DNA from: Phallus indusiatus
Taxonomy: Eukaryota > Basidiomycota > Agaricomycetes > Phallales > Phallaceae
NCBI GenBank assembly: GCA_027605045.1
Contig: JAQFWX010000033.1
Coordinates: forward strand, 62,001 to 126,000
Direction of reading: 5' to 3'
Length of the DNA stretch: 64,000 bases
The notes beneath the pieces were generated by a model. That model saw only the letters and a program-made list of their open reading frames with translations, was not told the DNA's origin and did no database searches. A program made the translations under genes and the position numbers. This document shows positions 11,695 to 22,159 of the stretch, one piece after another. Numbering within the stretch: position 1 is the first letter of the stretch; the number at the start of each line of letters is the position of its first letter.

Positions 11695-13797
11695 ATGGCA
11701 GATTCTGGTTTTTTCAAGGGCACTTCGACAGAGCAAGATCGCAGGTTCTCAGACAAGGAGCTCAAGCTACTTAAGTCTATGAAATTTCCACCATCTTTCG
11801 AGAGAAAGGTCGCGCGACTCCTTATTTTTACTGTCTTGGATGGTTTCTAAACATTGTTTTCTTATAGGTTGATATGCGGAAGGTAGAGCTACAGGTTATA
11901 AGACCCTGGGTCGTTAAAAAGGTCGTTGAATTGGTCGGAATGGAAGATGAGGTAGTCATCGAATATGCTATGGGTTTATTAGAAGACCAGTCGCAGCCTG
12001 TGAGCAACAAATATTCTAGGATCTGATTCGGACTAAAACTGACATCGAAATAGACACCAGATCCTCGTAAAATGCAAATCAACTTGACTGGTTTTTTGAC
12101 TAAATCAACACCGGAGTTTATGTCTGCTCTATGGGATCTTCTTTTGGATGCTCAGTCCTCTCCTGGCGGCGTGCCGAAAGCTTTAGTTGAGCAGAAGAAA
12201 GCTGACATGCGTAATGCTAGTAAGAATGACGAGAGAATTTTTGAAGAAAAGAGGAGGATGGACGAGATTAGGGAGAGGGAAAGAGGGCAGAGGGCTTTTG
12301 GGCGAGGACGAGAACGAGACGGTGGTGGTGGTCCACCATCCGGAAGAGGCGGTAGAGGTCGTGGAGCGGGTCGAGGACCTAGAGACAACGGATGGGGGGC
12401 ACGTGGTGGTGGTGTAAGTGCATTTTCTTACTGCTGGTGATACTACCTAAAATAATTCAAAACAAAAAAAAAAACAGCCCCCGCAATCATCATCACGACG
12501 ATCACGCAGCAGAACACCGCCTCGACTTCCACAGGGCAGATTGCAATCTCCATCTCGTTCAGTCACACCACCGGCATCGGCCTTGTCCCAAGCTCCATCA
12601 GCAGCACCACCACCACGTCGACAGTCTTATACACCCATCAGGTCATCTCGTTCAAGATCGAGATCGCGCCAACATTCTACGTCTCCTCGTAGCAGTGTTG
12701 AACCCCGCCGGCGTGGTTCTCCATTACCAAGTCGTCGACGACCTCCACATTCTCCTGCTCATCTTGACCGTAGTCCTTCTCCGGCACCAGCAGCATCGTC
12801 CAGATACCGAAATGACCGTCAAGAACGATTCAAGAGTCCGTTTTCTCCTTCTCGAAATGAAAGAGATAGAGACAGAAACAGACCTGGGTCTCGTTATAGT
12901 CCTCCGCCTCGTCGTGGTGGGGGCGCACGAAGGAGTCTTACTCCAGATATGGGCGGACGAGAGCGAAAACAATCTTTCAGTGGGAACAGAAGCCGAAGCA
13001 GGTCGATATCACCGTCCTATAGGTCAAGCTCAAGGTCTCGAGACGATAGGAGCAGGAGGGAGAAAGGTCGCGACAGAGAAAAAGACGCACGACGAAGACA
13101 TCAATCGCCTCGGGGTTCTTCCCAGTCACGTCCCCATCGTCGTGAACGTGAACGTGAACGAAGCGATAAACGCCACGACAGAGAACGGGGACAAGACAGA
13201 AACAAGGAGCGAGACAGAGACAGAGACAGGGAGAGGGAGAGGGAGAGGGACCGTCGCCCAAGACATTCTCCATCTCCACCGAAACGCCGTCGGCCTTCAC
13301 CCTCTCCGTCTACATACCGTGGTGCGCGAGGTGCACGCGAGCGATCCCCACATTCGCCCTCACGTTCACTTTCCCGGACTCCTCCGCCGTCTTATCAAGA
13401 GCGCGAACGCGACTACTCCCCTCGTCCGATGAAACGTTCAAGACGCAGTCCTACGCCTGAAGTCAGAAGGGCTCGTGATCAAGGCGGCAAAGAAAAAGAG
13501 AAAGGAAAGGAAAAGATAGAGACAAAGGTCAAGATCGTGTAAAAGAAGAGGTCGTACAGGACATGGAACATTCCACACAGACACAACCTGACCAACCTTC
13601 CAAAAGACTGATTGACCGGGTAGATGTAAGTGCCATGTTATCTTTGTGTACTTTTCTGCATAGAACTAAGTCGTTTCTTTGTCTTTTCACGCCAGCCGTC
13701 CGATAAACAAGACCTGAATCGAATTGAGAACGAGCTCAAGGAAAAGGCTTTGCGTCAAAAGGTAATAAAAAGTAGAGACCAAAAAGTTGGTCAATGA
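11695..13797 (+). CDS. PWI-domain SR-related splicing factor (SRRM1/SRm160-like), frame break near 3' end
   Basis: Exons 11695-11808, 11868-11999, 12054-12413 and one from 12478 are joined in phase. The N-terminal 140 residues or so form a PWI domain: FSDKELKLLKSMKFPPSFE, VRPWVVKKV-like and ISINLTGFL-like blocks, here VIRPWVVKKVVELVG and MQINLTGFLTKSTPEFM. A charged linker and a long Arg/Ser/Pro-rich RS region follow. PWI proteins of this class bind RNA and exon-junction complexes and promote splicing in the nucleus. The open frame from 12478 stops at 13542. A conserved C-terminal segment (LIDRVD, intron, PSDKQDLNRIENELKEKALR, stop at 13797) lies in another frame. So there is either a frameshift in the purine-rich tract at about 13490-13525, or the gene ends early. 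Copies of this 3' part lie at 16.4 and 19.6 kb. Confidence 0.8.
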
Positions 13798-14767
13798 GCT
13801 TGGAACCTTGAAGCTTAAGCACTTTTTCATATCTCTTTTTGGACCTTGGAACGGACATTTTCGCGGGTTTTGCCACATGCTTACACGACCTACCGCCGTG
13901 CTTGTTCTTTTGCTCGTTTTTTTTCTTATATCAGTTATTATGCTATTCGTTCATCATCCACATGTATACCTTTACGCGGCTCATAATTAAATAATGATAG
14001 TTGAGCTAATTTGGCTTTGAATGGTACTGTTGGGGATGAGGATAGAAAAGCTGATTGGACATCGGGGTCAGAATGAACTGAAGCGCCGCCAAAACATGAA
14101 AGATACTTCTTCGCATTTGCATGACAGTTCCGCACAAGATAAATTTCGAAGCAACGCTCGAAAATAACAGAACAATCTGCATGGAAGCCACCGGAAATTA
14201 TACTTTTGCGTCAGTTATATTGGTTCATGTCGTAATTTGTATTACCGTGTCCAGATTAAGAGCAAGTTTCCTATTTTCTCCAGGTATTTGTATAGATCCG
14301 CTCTTGTGCTATTCAGGTACTCAAAATATTCTCATAAATTGACAGCATCTCAATTCATTGCGGAAGGCGTAGCTTGAATGTACTTAATGTGCTTATGACG
14401 TTGAGTGTTTCGAACCTACAGACTTGAATTGACGCGAGAATATGTTTGGAGCCAAATGCGCTTAAACGGGGACAGTATTTTTTATTACTCCAAAAGCTAC
14501 CAATGTTCTCAATAATAGAATACGTAAGTTCTTTGAATTCAGGCAATTTTCTTTTTCCATTCATAGAAGCTGACCAGTTTTGCAAGCTTAGGCGTGCATG
14601 TGGACTGGAGCGATTGCACTCGCAAAACCTTGCGGCATGTGACGGTGCCTGAGCTTCTGCATCTTAGTTGTGGATCCTTCTCAATGCATTCTGTCAGACG
14701 GAAGTCGCATATTGCCGTGAACCGCTTCACTTAATCTCAAATTAAGATGAATCTGTGCGTTTGTGGG
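13798..14767. repeat. Duplicated non-coding flank between SR gene and T1
   Basis: This spacer is repeated, with small changes, at about 16860-18090 and 19975-20740. Recognisable shared blocks include TGACAGTTCCGCAC near 14124, AAAATATTCTCATAAATTGA near 14322 and the block ending GCATGTGACGGTGC near 14635. No gene is evident in it. Confidence 0.8.
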
Positions 14768-14804
14768 CACGTGAAAATAACACTTACCTCTTCAACATAT
14801 AAAA
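14768..14804 (+). promoter_or_regulatory. CACGTG box and TATA box of T1
   Basis: A palindromic CACGTG lies at 14768-14773 and a TATAAAA at 14798-14804, 64 bp before the ATG of T1. The same pair with nearly the same spacing precedes T2 and T3. CACGTG is the classical target of bHLH (Cbf1/Pho4-like) factors; which factor acts here is unknown. Confidence 0.6.
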
Positions 14805-14861
14805 TGCCCTGTTTGTGAACGACGAGACTCATCACAAATTCATCTACCAACTTACTCCGCA

Positions 14862-15534
14862 ATGTCTGAATTCCCCACTGGCTATTATCAGATTCACCCT
14901 GTGGACGCCCCTCAAGGGGATTACCTTTCCACTGGCCCCTACAATGCACCTCCCGTTGACCTCAAGCCTGTTGTGGTTGACGACAACTATGTGAGATTTC
15001 AATATCAAACGTGGTACTTTTTCTCATGGTTTCCTCGTTCGCGATTTCAGACAGTTTGGCAAGTTATAAATTCAGTCCCCGGCAACGTTTTCAACTTAAT
15101 CGCTGGACTCGGCAAACCCGGTCCAACTCAGTTCAAAGGTTTTAACAAGGTTCGTTCAACGTTTAATTCATGTTTATCAATGGTCATAATGTCCTCGTCA
15201 CTTCAGGATAATGCTTTGTATGTCACATCACCGGGTCCGGCTGATAACTTTAGGATTGAATCTGCCGGTTCCGGCTTTTGGACGTAAGTTTCAGTTACTT
15301 GACAAGGGATGGTATATTCTGTGCTGAATTACTCTTCCTTATAGTATTGGAATTCCTGGCGAGGATTTGCTTCTTACATATCATCCATACGCATATCCTC
15401 CAGTAAGCTTAATTCATTTGCGCAGAACGTTGAATCATAATAATGGTTCTTTTCAGCTAACATTCGAACCCGCTAATGGATCCAATGCTCAGAAATTCCA
15501 GTTCTTACATCCTCAGGCTCAACTCCCTCAGTAG
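14862..15534 (+). CDS. Beta-trefoil inhibitor-like protein T1
   Basis: Five exons (14862-14990, 15051-15149, 15207-15283, 15345-15402, 15457-15534) encode 146 residues. There is no signal peptide, so the protein is probably cytosolic. The pattern of about 150 residues with spaced aromatic strands (GYYQIHPVD, TVWQVI, FRIESAGSGFW, KFQFLHP) suggests a beta-trefoil. Size, lack of disulphides and the opening PTGYYQI resemble fungal I66 (cospin) or mycocypin protease inhibitors, in which surface loops block proteases. The target class cannot be read from the sequence. It has close paralogues at T2 and T3 with identical exon 2, 3 and 4 lengths, and a more distant one at T4. The start is fixed by conservation among paralogues. 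Confidence 0.75.
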
Positions 15535-16380
15535 AGGAATGGGTTTACATTTTCTTGAAGCAATACTGATTAAACGACCAAACATACATTGAAGTCTTTG
15601 TTTCTTGTACTCGAATGCTCGTCTCAAAGCGGGTCACATAAATATGTATATCACAGTCCAGATCTCGAAATCTGATAAACTTATTCGTGATCAGGCAATT
15701 AAAATTGGAGATGTGACCAACGGAATATGAATCTGTTGCTTTTTTTACTTATGCTTATAGGTACCACCGATACACCTAAAGTCAAGAACGATAACAGCCG
15801 CCGTTGCGAACTCAAGCATCGCACTGTCCTCGAAATTGTTCTCGAAAAATCAAAACATCTCTTCTTATTTCCTTGAAATATGTAGGTAGGGTCACCGATG
15901 AGTCCAAGACGACAATGTAGTGGGAGAGTCTAAGGTATGAGGACTTCGTTGTAAATAAATATAGCGTGGTCCGAGTCCTTGAAGGGATGACCGGAAGACA
16001 TACCCTTCAACCCTACTAAGCTTGAACTCTCCCAATTGCAGCTTGTTCTCACCTTGTTAACCAAGGGTAAATGTATCTGGAAGAGTCTCACACCAGAAGA
16101 ACTGAACGAGCGAAAATCGGCATACATCAAGAAAGTAGCTAATGGCGAGGTTGAATTAAAAAAGCGAAAACGACGGTCGGACGCGGGGAAGAAGAGAGGC
16201 AAGGCCATCAGCAAAGATAAAAACACAATCCGGACGATAATGATAGAAAATTCAAAGAAATAGGCCAGTCCGATGACTGAGCCAGCTCTTCAGTATTAGG
16301 GTGGCTTTTCTGAGGAATCGGGTTGCCTTCAACATAATTTACAAACATAATATTTGTATATTCCTTTCTGGCTGTGACCT
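15535..16380. other. T1 3' flank and a degenerate basic ORF
   Basis: The first 200 bp form the shared downstream flank of T1-T3 (for example CAGTCCAGATCTCGAAATCT). At 16036-16263 a plus-strand frame of 75 codons encodes a basic peptide with WKSLTPEELNERKSAYIKK and a Lys/Arg-rich tail, behind an acceptor-like TTGCAG. It looks vaguely like the end of an HMG-box or other DNA-binding domain, but no start or upstream exon is visible. It is probably a gene fragment. Confidence 0.3.
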
Positions 16381-16859
16381 CTCCATCTTCATACCATGGT
16401 GCGCGAGGTGCACGCGAGCGATCTCCACATTCGCCCTCCCGTTCACTTTCGCGGACTCCTCCACCGTTTTATCAAGAGCGCGAACGCGACTACGACTACC
16501 CTGCTCGCACGACGAAACGTTCAAAATGTATTCCTGCACCTGAAGTAAGAAAATCTCGTGATCAAGGTGGCAAAGAAAAGGAGAAAGGAAAGCAAAGAGA
16601 GAGAGAAAGGGTCGAGATCGTGCGAAAGAAGAGGTCATACACTGGATCCGGATCGCGACATGGAACATTAATTCCACACAGACACAACCTGGCCATGTCG
16701 CCTTGGTGTACTTTTCTGCGTAGAGCTCAAGTCGTTTTCTTTGTCTTTTCACGCCAGCCGTCCAATAAACAAGACCTGGAACGAATCGAGAACGAGCTTA
16801 AGGAAAAGGTTTTGCGTCAGAAGGTAATAAAAAGTAGAGACCAAAAAGTTCGTCAATAA
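16380..16859 (+). pseudogene. 3' fragment of the SR splicing-factor gene, copy 2
   Basis: This matches the parent gene from about 13317 to 13797, including the retained intron before the final exon, with substitutions and a missing stretch before that intron. It begins in mid-exon (GARGARERSPHSPSRSLSRT) and ends LKEKVLRQK followed by a stop at 16857-16859. There is no PWI domain and no start codon of its own. It is a by-product of the duplication that created T2. Confidence 0.8.
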
Positions 16860-18091
16860 GCTCGGAACTTTGAAGCTTGAAGCTTAAGCACTTTTTCTCA
16901 TCTCTTCTTGGACCTTGGAACGGACGTTTTCGCGGGTTTGCCACGTGTTTACACGACCTACTGCCGTGCTTATTCTTTTGCTCGTTTTTTTTCTTTATAT
17001 CAGTTATTCTCTGCGCTCTGACTCAAATAAATTATGCTACTCTTTCATCATCTACATGTATACCTTTACGTGGCTCATAATTGAACAGTGATATTTGGGC
17101 TAATTTGGCTTTAAATGGTGCTCCATTTTTGTTATTGATACATACATGTTGGGGATGAAGATAGAAAAGCTGAGCGCTGATTGGACATCGGGGTCAGAAT
17201 GAACTGAAGCGCCGCCAAAACATGAATGACAAAAATCGGCTGGAAATATAGTGACTGAGAGGTTAATCTCCTCTTAGTATAGATGACTAGGAGCAGTAGT
17301 TTAGACTGATGTAACTGTAATATTTCCAGTCGAGGAAACTACTCTCGACTGCAAGGATATTATATACACATGCGGCTAAACTACGCATATACTGATCAGT
17401 CCCACGATAACAATTATCACGAGTTGGCATCGCCGAGATTCTACCTTTTGACAATGAAAGATACTTTTCATGTCGTAATTTTTATTACCGTGTCCAGATT
17501 AAGAGCAAGTTTCCATTTTCTCTTGTGCTATTTCAGGTACTCAGAATATTCTCATAGATTGACAGCGTCTCAATTCATTGTGGAAGACGTAGCTTGAATG
17601 TACTTAATGTACTTGGCACCATCAACATTCAGCCCAATAACTCAAAGTATGTACTCCAAACCAACTTCTTGAAATATCTATCCAGGCGGTATCGTTTACC
17701 CTGGTATGACGTTGAGTGTTCGAACCTACAGACTTGAATTCCACATTTATATTGAAACGCAAGAATGTTTGGAATCAAAGGCGTTGAAACGGGGACAGCG
17801 TTTTTATTACCTCTAAAGTTATCAAAATTCTCAATATAAAAATACGTCAGTTTTTTAAAATTTACGCACTTTCAGTTTTCACGATTCATGGAAGCTGACC
17901 AGTTTTGCAAATATGCATGTAGACTAGAGCGATTGTACTGGCAAAACCTTGGGGCATGTGACGATCCCTGAGCTTCTGCATCTAGTTGTGGATCCTTATA
18001 ATCAATTCTGTCAAAACGGGCGTCGCATATTTCCTGGATCCTTCTGATCTAATCCTAAAAAAATTGAAATGAATCTGCGCGCTCAGGTAGG
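16860..18091. repeat. Duplicated flank between SR copy 2 and T2
   Basis: Aligns with 13798-14767, interrupted by unique DNA (for example about 17230-17450). No gene is evident. Confidence 0.7.
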
Positions 18092-18132
18092 CACGTGAAA
18101 GTTATAACACTTGCCTCTTCAACATATAAAAA
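18092..18132 (+). promoter_or_regulatory. CACGTG box and TATA box of T2
   Basis: CACGTG at 18092-18097 and TATAAAAA at 18125-18132, the latter 60 bp before the T2 start. Same arrangement as in T1 and T3. Confidence 0.6.
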
Positions 18133-18184
18133 TGCTCGGTTCGTGAACTACGAAGGCTCATCATCTATTAACCATTACTCTGCA

Positions 18185-18856
18185 ATGTCTGGACCCCCCG
18201 TTGGCTTTTTCCAGATTCACCCTGTGGACGCCCCTGAAGGTGATTACCTTTCTACTAGCTCTTCGAACAGTTCCCTTCCTGTCAGGCCTGTCGTGGTTGA
18301 CGATTACTATGTAAGTTCTAATATCAAACTCGATTTTTTTTTGTTTACGATTTCCTTGTTCATGATTGCAGACGGTTTGGCAAGTTACACTTCCACGCCG
18401 TGGCAATGTTGTCAATTTAATTGCTGGACTCGGCAAACCCGGTCCAACTCAACTCAAAGGGTTCAACAGGGTTTGTCAAACGCTATAACCATTTTATCCT
18501 GACGTCGACAATGGACATTCTACTTTATTCCAGAAAAATGTTTTTTTTGTCACTTCGCCGGGTCCACCTGGTGACTTTAGGATTGAATCTGCTGGTCCCG
18601 ATGTTTGGGTGTAAATTCCACGCAGTTATTTGCTGAGGGGTAGTATGAACTAATGTTTCATATAGTATTGGAATTCCTAGCGAAGATTTGCTTCTCACAT
18701 ATGACGAGGGAGCTTATCCTCCAGTAAGTCTAATGCATCTAGAACTTGTCTAGAACATTGAATCGTAATAATGGGCTTCTTCAGTTAACATTCCAGCCCG
18801 CTAATGGATCCAGTGCTCAGAGATTCCAGTTTTTACACCCTCAACCCCCTCAGTAG
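18185..18856 (+). CDS. Beta-trefoil inhibitor-like protein T2
   Basis: Five exons (18185-18310, 18372-18470, 18534-18610, 18666-18723, 18785-18856) encode 143 residues. It is closely related to T1: PVGFFQIHPVDAPEGDYLST at the start, then TVWQVTLPRRGN, and FRIESAGPDVW in exon 3. Exons 2, 3 and 4 have the same lengths as in T1 and T3 (99, 77, 58 nt). There is no signal peptide. The differences from T1 concentrate in predicted loops, including a Ser-rich loop (about residues 24-31), where inhibitors of this fold usually contact their target. Inhibitory activity is inferred from fold pattern only. Confidence 0.75.
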
Positions 18857-19619
18857 AGGAATAAGGTTGAATTCTTCTTGAAGCGATTCTTATTAAACGA
18901 CTGAACATAAATTGAAGTTTTTGTTTTTCTTGTACCCGAATGCTCGTCTTAAGGCGGCTCACATATGTATATTACAGTCCAGATCTCGAAATCTGATAAA
19001 CTTGTTGTGATCAGGCAATTGAAATTGGAGATGTGATCAACGGACTAATAATATATGAATCTGTTGTTTTATTTAATAAGCTTACAGTTTACTACCCGAT
19101 GATTTTATATACCTACAGTGTTCGACAAATAACTCTGACGCGGCAGCCACGCTGACAAAACTGCAGAGTATATCTATCAACGGGCTCAACGCCGATTTGA
19201 AGCTGTAAGCGTTTGACAATGCTTGATATACCACGAGTTTTCGCTAAGTTTTCTCTGAACTTTGGACGTCGGTCGGAAGCAAAAATCTGGTGGTGAATCT
19301 GAGGACGAAATAAACCAGTATGCCGTGACAGCAACTTATCAATGCTTGCTATGAATACGCGTTGTAATGATAACCTTCAAGTTACATTGTTAAATCTTCC
19401 ACTACATAGTTAAATTTATTCATTCACTTTATCCTCAGTGAACTTTTTTTTCACTCGCAACTGTCGCAACGATCCGGATCATCAGACGGTTTCAAAGGCA
19501 TCTCTGAAAACTGTACGAAAGAATTTGGAAGCTCTCGATGTTCGTTTATCCTGGGAAAGCCCATCATTGGCGTGGTGCTACAGTGCCGCACGCTCAAATC
19601 CTAAGCTCTAACGTTATCG
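18857..19619. other. T2 3' flank, no gene
   Basis: The first 200 bp repeat the T1 downstream flank. The rest holds only short frames. Confidence 0.4.
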
Positions 19620-19982
19620 TGGTGGGTGGGGGCGCACGAAGGAGTCTTACTCCAGGTGGGGCGGACGAGAGCGGAAGCATTCTTTCCATGGAAACAGGAG
19701 TAGAAGCAGGTCGATATCACCGTCCTATAGGTCAAGTTCAAGGAAAGAGAGAGAGAGACAAAGGTCAAGATCGTGCGAAAGGAGAGGTCATACAGGATCC
19801 AGATCGCGACATGGAACATTCCACACAGACACAACCTGACCTACCTCCCAAAAGACTGATTGACCAGGTAGATGTAAGTGCCATGTTGTCTTTGTGTACT
19901 TTTTAGCCTAGAACCTAAGTCATTTCTTTTGTCTTTTCACGTCAGCCGTCCGATAAACAAGACCTGAATCGAATCGAGGGAT
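19620..19982 (+). pseudogene. Rearranged fragment of the SR splicing-factor gene, copy 3
   Basis: It matches the parent from about 12915 to 13030, then jumps to about 13510-13730, so some 480 bp of RS-coding exon are missing. It breaks off after AACAAGACCTGAATCGAATC and joins to flank DNA equivalent to about 14032. In this copy the frame through GQDRAKGEVIQDPDRDMEHS into RLIDQVD is open, which hints at the ancestral reading of the tract that is frame-broken in the parent gene. Confidence 0.75.
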
Positions 19983-20740
19983 GAGGAGAGAAAAGCTGAT
20001 TAAATGTCAGGGTCAGAATGAACTGAAGCGCCGCTGGAACATGAAAGATACTTCTCCTTCGCACTTCATGACAGTTCCGCACACAAGACGAAACTCTCGA
20101 AAATAGCAGAACAATTTGCATGGAAGCTACCGGAAATTATACTTTTGCGTCAATTATGTTGGTTCATGTCGTAATTTGTATTACCATGTCCAGGTTAAGA
20201 TCCAAGTTTCCTATTTTCTCCAGGTATTTGTATAGATCCGCTCCTGTGCTATTCAGGTACTCAAAATATTCTCATAAATTGACAGCATTTCAATTCATTG
20301 CGGAAGGCGTAGATTTAATGTACTCAACGTACTTAGCATCATTAACATTCAGCCCCAATAATTCGAAGTAAAAAAAACTTCTTGAAATATCGATCCAGGC
20401 GGCATCTTTTATCCTGGTATGACGTTGAGTGTTCGAACCTACAGAATTGAATTTCACATTTATGTTGTTCTCAATATAGAGTACGTAAGTTCTTTGAATA
20501 TTGGCAATTCTCTTTTTTCGCCATTCATAGAAGCTGACCAATTTTGGCGTGCATGTAGACTGGAGCAATTGCACTCGCAAAACCTTGCGGCATGTGACGG
20601 TGCTTGATGACGGTGCTTGAGCTTCTACATCTTAGTTGTGGATTCTTCTAATGAATTCTGTCAAACGGACGTCGCATATTGCCGTTAGCCGCTTTGACCC
20701 TAATCTCAAATTTTAAGATGAATTTGTGCGTTCATGTAGA
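19983..20740. repeat. Duplicated flank between SR copy 3 and T3
   Basis: Aligns with about 14032-14767 with few gaps. No gene is evident. Confidence 0.75.
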
Positions 20741-20778
20741 CACGTGAGGATAACATTTACCTCTTCAACATATAAAAA
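20741..20778 (+). promoter_or_regulatory. CACGTG box and TATA box of T3
   Basis: CACGTG at 20741-20746 and TATAAAAA at 20771-20778, 65 bp before the T3 start. Confidence 0.6.
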
Positions 20779-20835
20779 TGCTTTGTCTGTAAACTACGAG
20801 GCTCATTACAGAGTCATCTATCATTTTACTCCGCA

Positions 20836-21503
20836 ATGTCTCAACTTCCCCTTAGCTTTTACCAGATTCACCCTATGAACGCCCCTGAAAGGTATTACCT
20901 TTCTACTGGCCCCTACAATGCACCTCAAGTTGACCTCAAGCCTGTTGTGGTTGACGACAACTACGTGAGATTTCAATATTAAACGTGATGTTTTTCTTAC
21001 AATTTCCTCGTTCGTGATTGCAGACAGTCTGGCAAGTTCGGAATCCGACTGGCAACTTGTTCACTCTATATGCTGGATTCCCAGTCAAACCCTATCCACG
21101 TCAGTTCAAATGTTTTAACAAGGTTAATTCAACGTTAACCTCATGTTTATCAATGATCATAATGTCCTCGTTATTCCAGAATAATGTTTTGTTTGTCACA
21201 TCACCGGGTCCGGCTGATAACTTTAGGATTGAGTCTGCCGGTTCCGACCTTTGGACGTAAGTTTCTTAGTTATTTGACAAGAGATGGTATATTCTCTGTG
21301 CTGAATTACTCTTCTTTGAAGTATTGGAATTCCTAACGAGGATTTGCTTCTTACATATAATCCGGGAGCATCCCCCCCAGTAAGTAGTTCATTTGCTCAG
21401 AACATTGAATCGTTATAATGGTCCTTCACAGCTAACATACGAGCCCGCTAATGGATCCGGTGCCCAGAGATTCCAGTTCTTACACCCTCAACCCTCTCAG
21501 TAG
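20836..21503 (+). CDS. Beta-trefoil inhibitor-like protein T3
   Basis: Five exons (20836-20964, 21024-21122, 21180-21256, 21322-21379, 21432-21503) encode 144 residues. It is very close to T1 in exon 1 (LSTGPYNAP, KPVVVDDNY) and exon 3 (VTSPGPADNFRIESAGSDLW), but exon 2 is diverged (TVWQVRNPTGNLFTLYAGFP). All splice sites are canonical and the frame is intact. No signal peptide is present. The mixture of near-identical and diverged exons suggests gene conversion or selection on the loop region. Confidence 0.75.
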
Positions 21504-22159
21504 AGGAATGAGTTTAAATTTTCTTGAAGCGATACTGATTAAATGACCAAACATGCATTGAAGTTTTGTTTCTTGTACTCGAATGCTCGTCTCAAAGCGG
21601 GTTACATGTATATCACAGTCCAGATCTCGAAATCTGATAATCTTGATCATTATTCCCATGGTTCGTGATCCAGGCAATTGAAATTAGGGATGTGGCCAAC
21701 GGAATATGAATCTTTTGCTTTAAGCTTACTACCCGATGATTTTATACACGTTAGCAATGTTCGACAAATAACTCAGGCCCTGACGAAACTGTAAAGTATA
21801 TCTATGAACGCCGATTTGCAGCTCTACTAGAAGGGTAGTCGAACGCCGCGCGGACAATACCACGAGCGAGCCCAGTCACCGTGAATGAACCAAAATATAT
21901 AATAACTTCGTAAATGGTGAACCATGTTGTTCAACACGTCGATCGTCTCTTTTTTTCTTTTGGTACATCGACATTATGGACAATAGTAATTATAGTCTAC
22001 TACAACACATAATAAGCTCAATCGGAAATTGCAGAAGTGTGAACCAAATTAGCAGAAATAACAGGAAGTAAATATAATACAGTGTTGCTGCCTTTAGTTG
22101 GACCGCGCGGCCGACTAAGTAGACACAGCTGACAGATGAAGTAAAATAGAAGCCTTCCT
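21504..22159. other. T3 3' flank and spacer
   Basis: The first 200 bp are the shared trefoil downstream flank. At 21990-22180 a minus-strand frame encodes a hydrophobic stretch (LYYIYFLLFLLIWFTLLQF) just past the stop of the next gene. It could be an alternative last exon of that gene, but no splice site supports this. Confidence 0.35.

Noticed and set aside
12724..13300. Minus-strand frames across the SR exon
   Set aside because: They are antisense shadows of the repetitive RS codons.
12392..13432. 346-residue plus-strand frame overlapping the SR gene
   Set aside because: It is an out-of-frame reading of the repetitive RS-coding exon; the PWI-linked frame is the one joined by splice phase.
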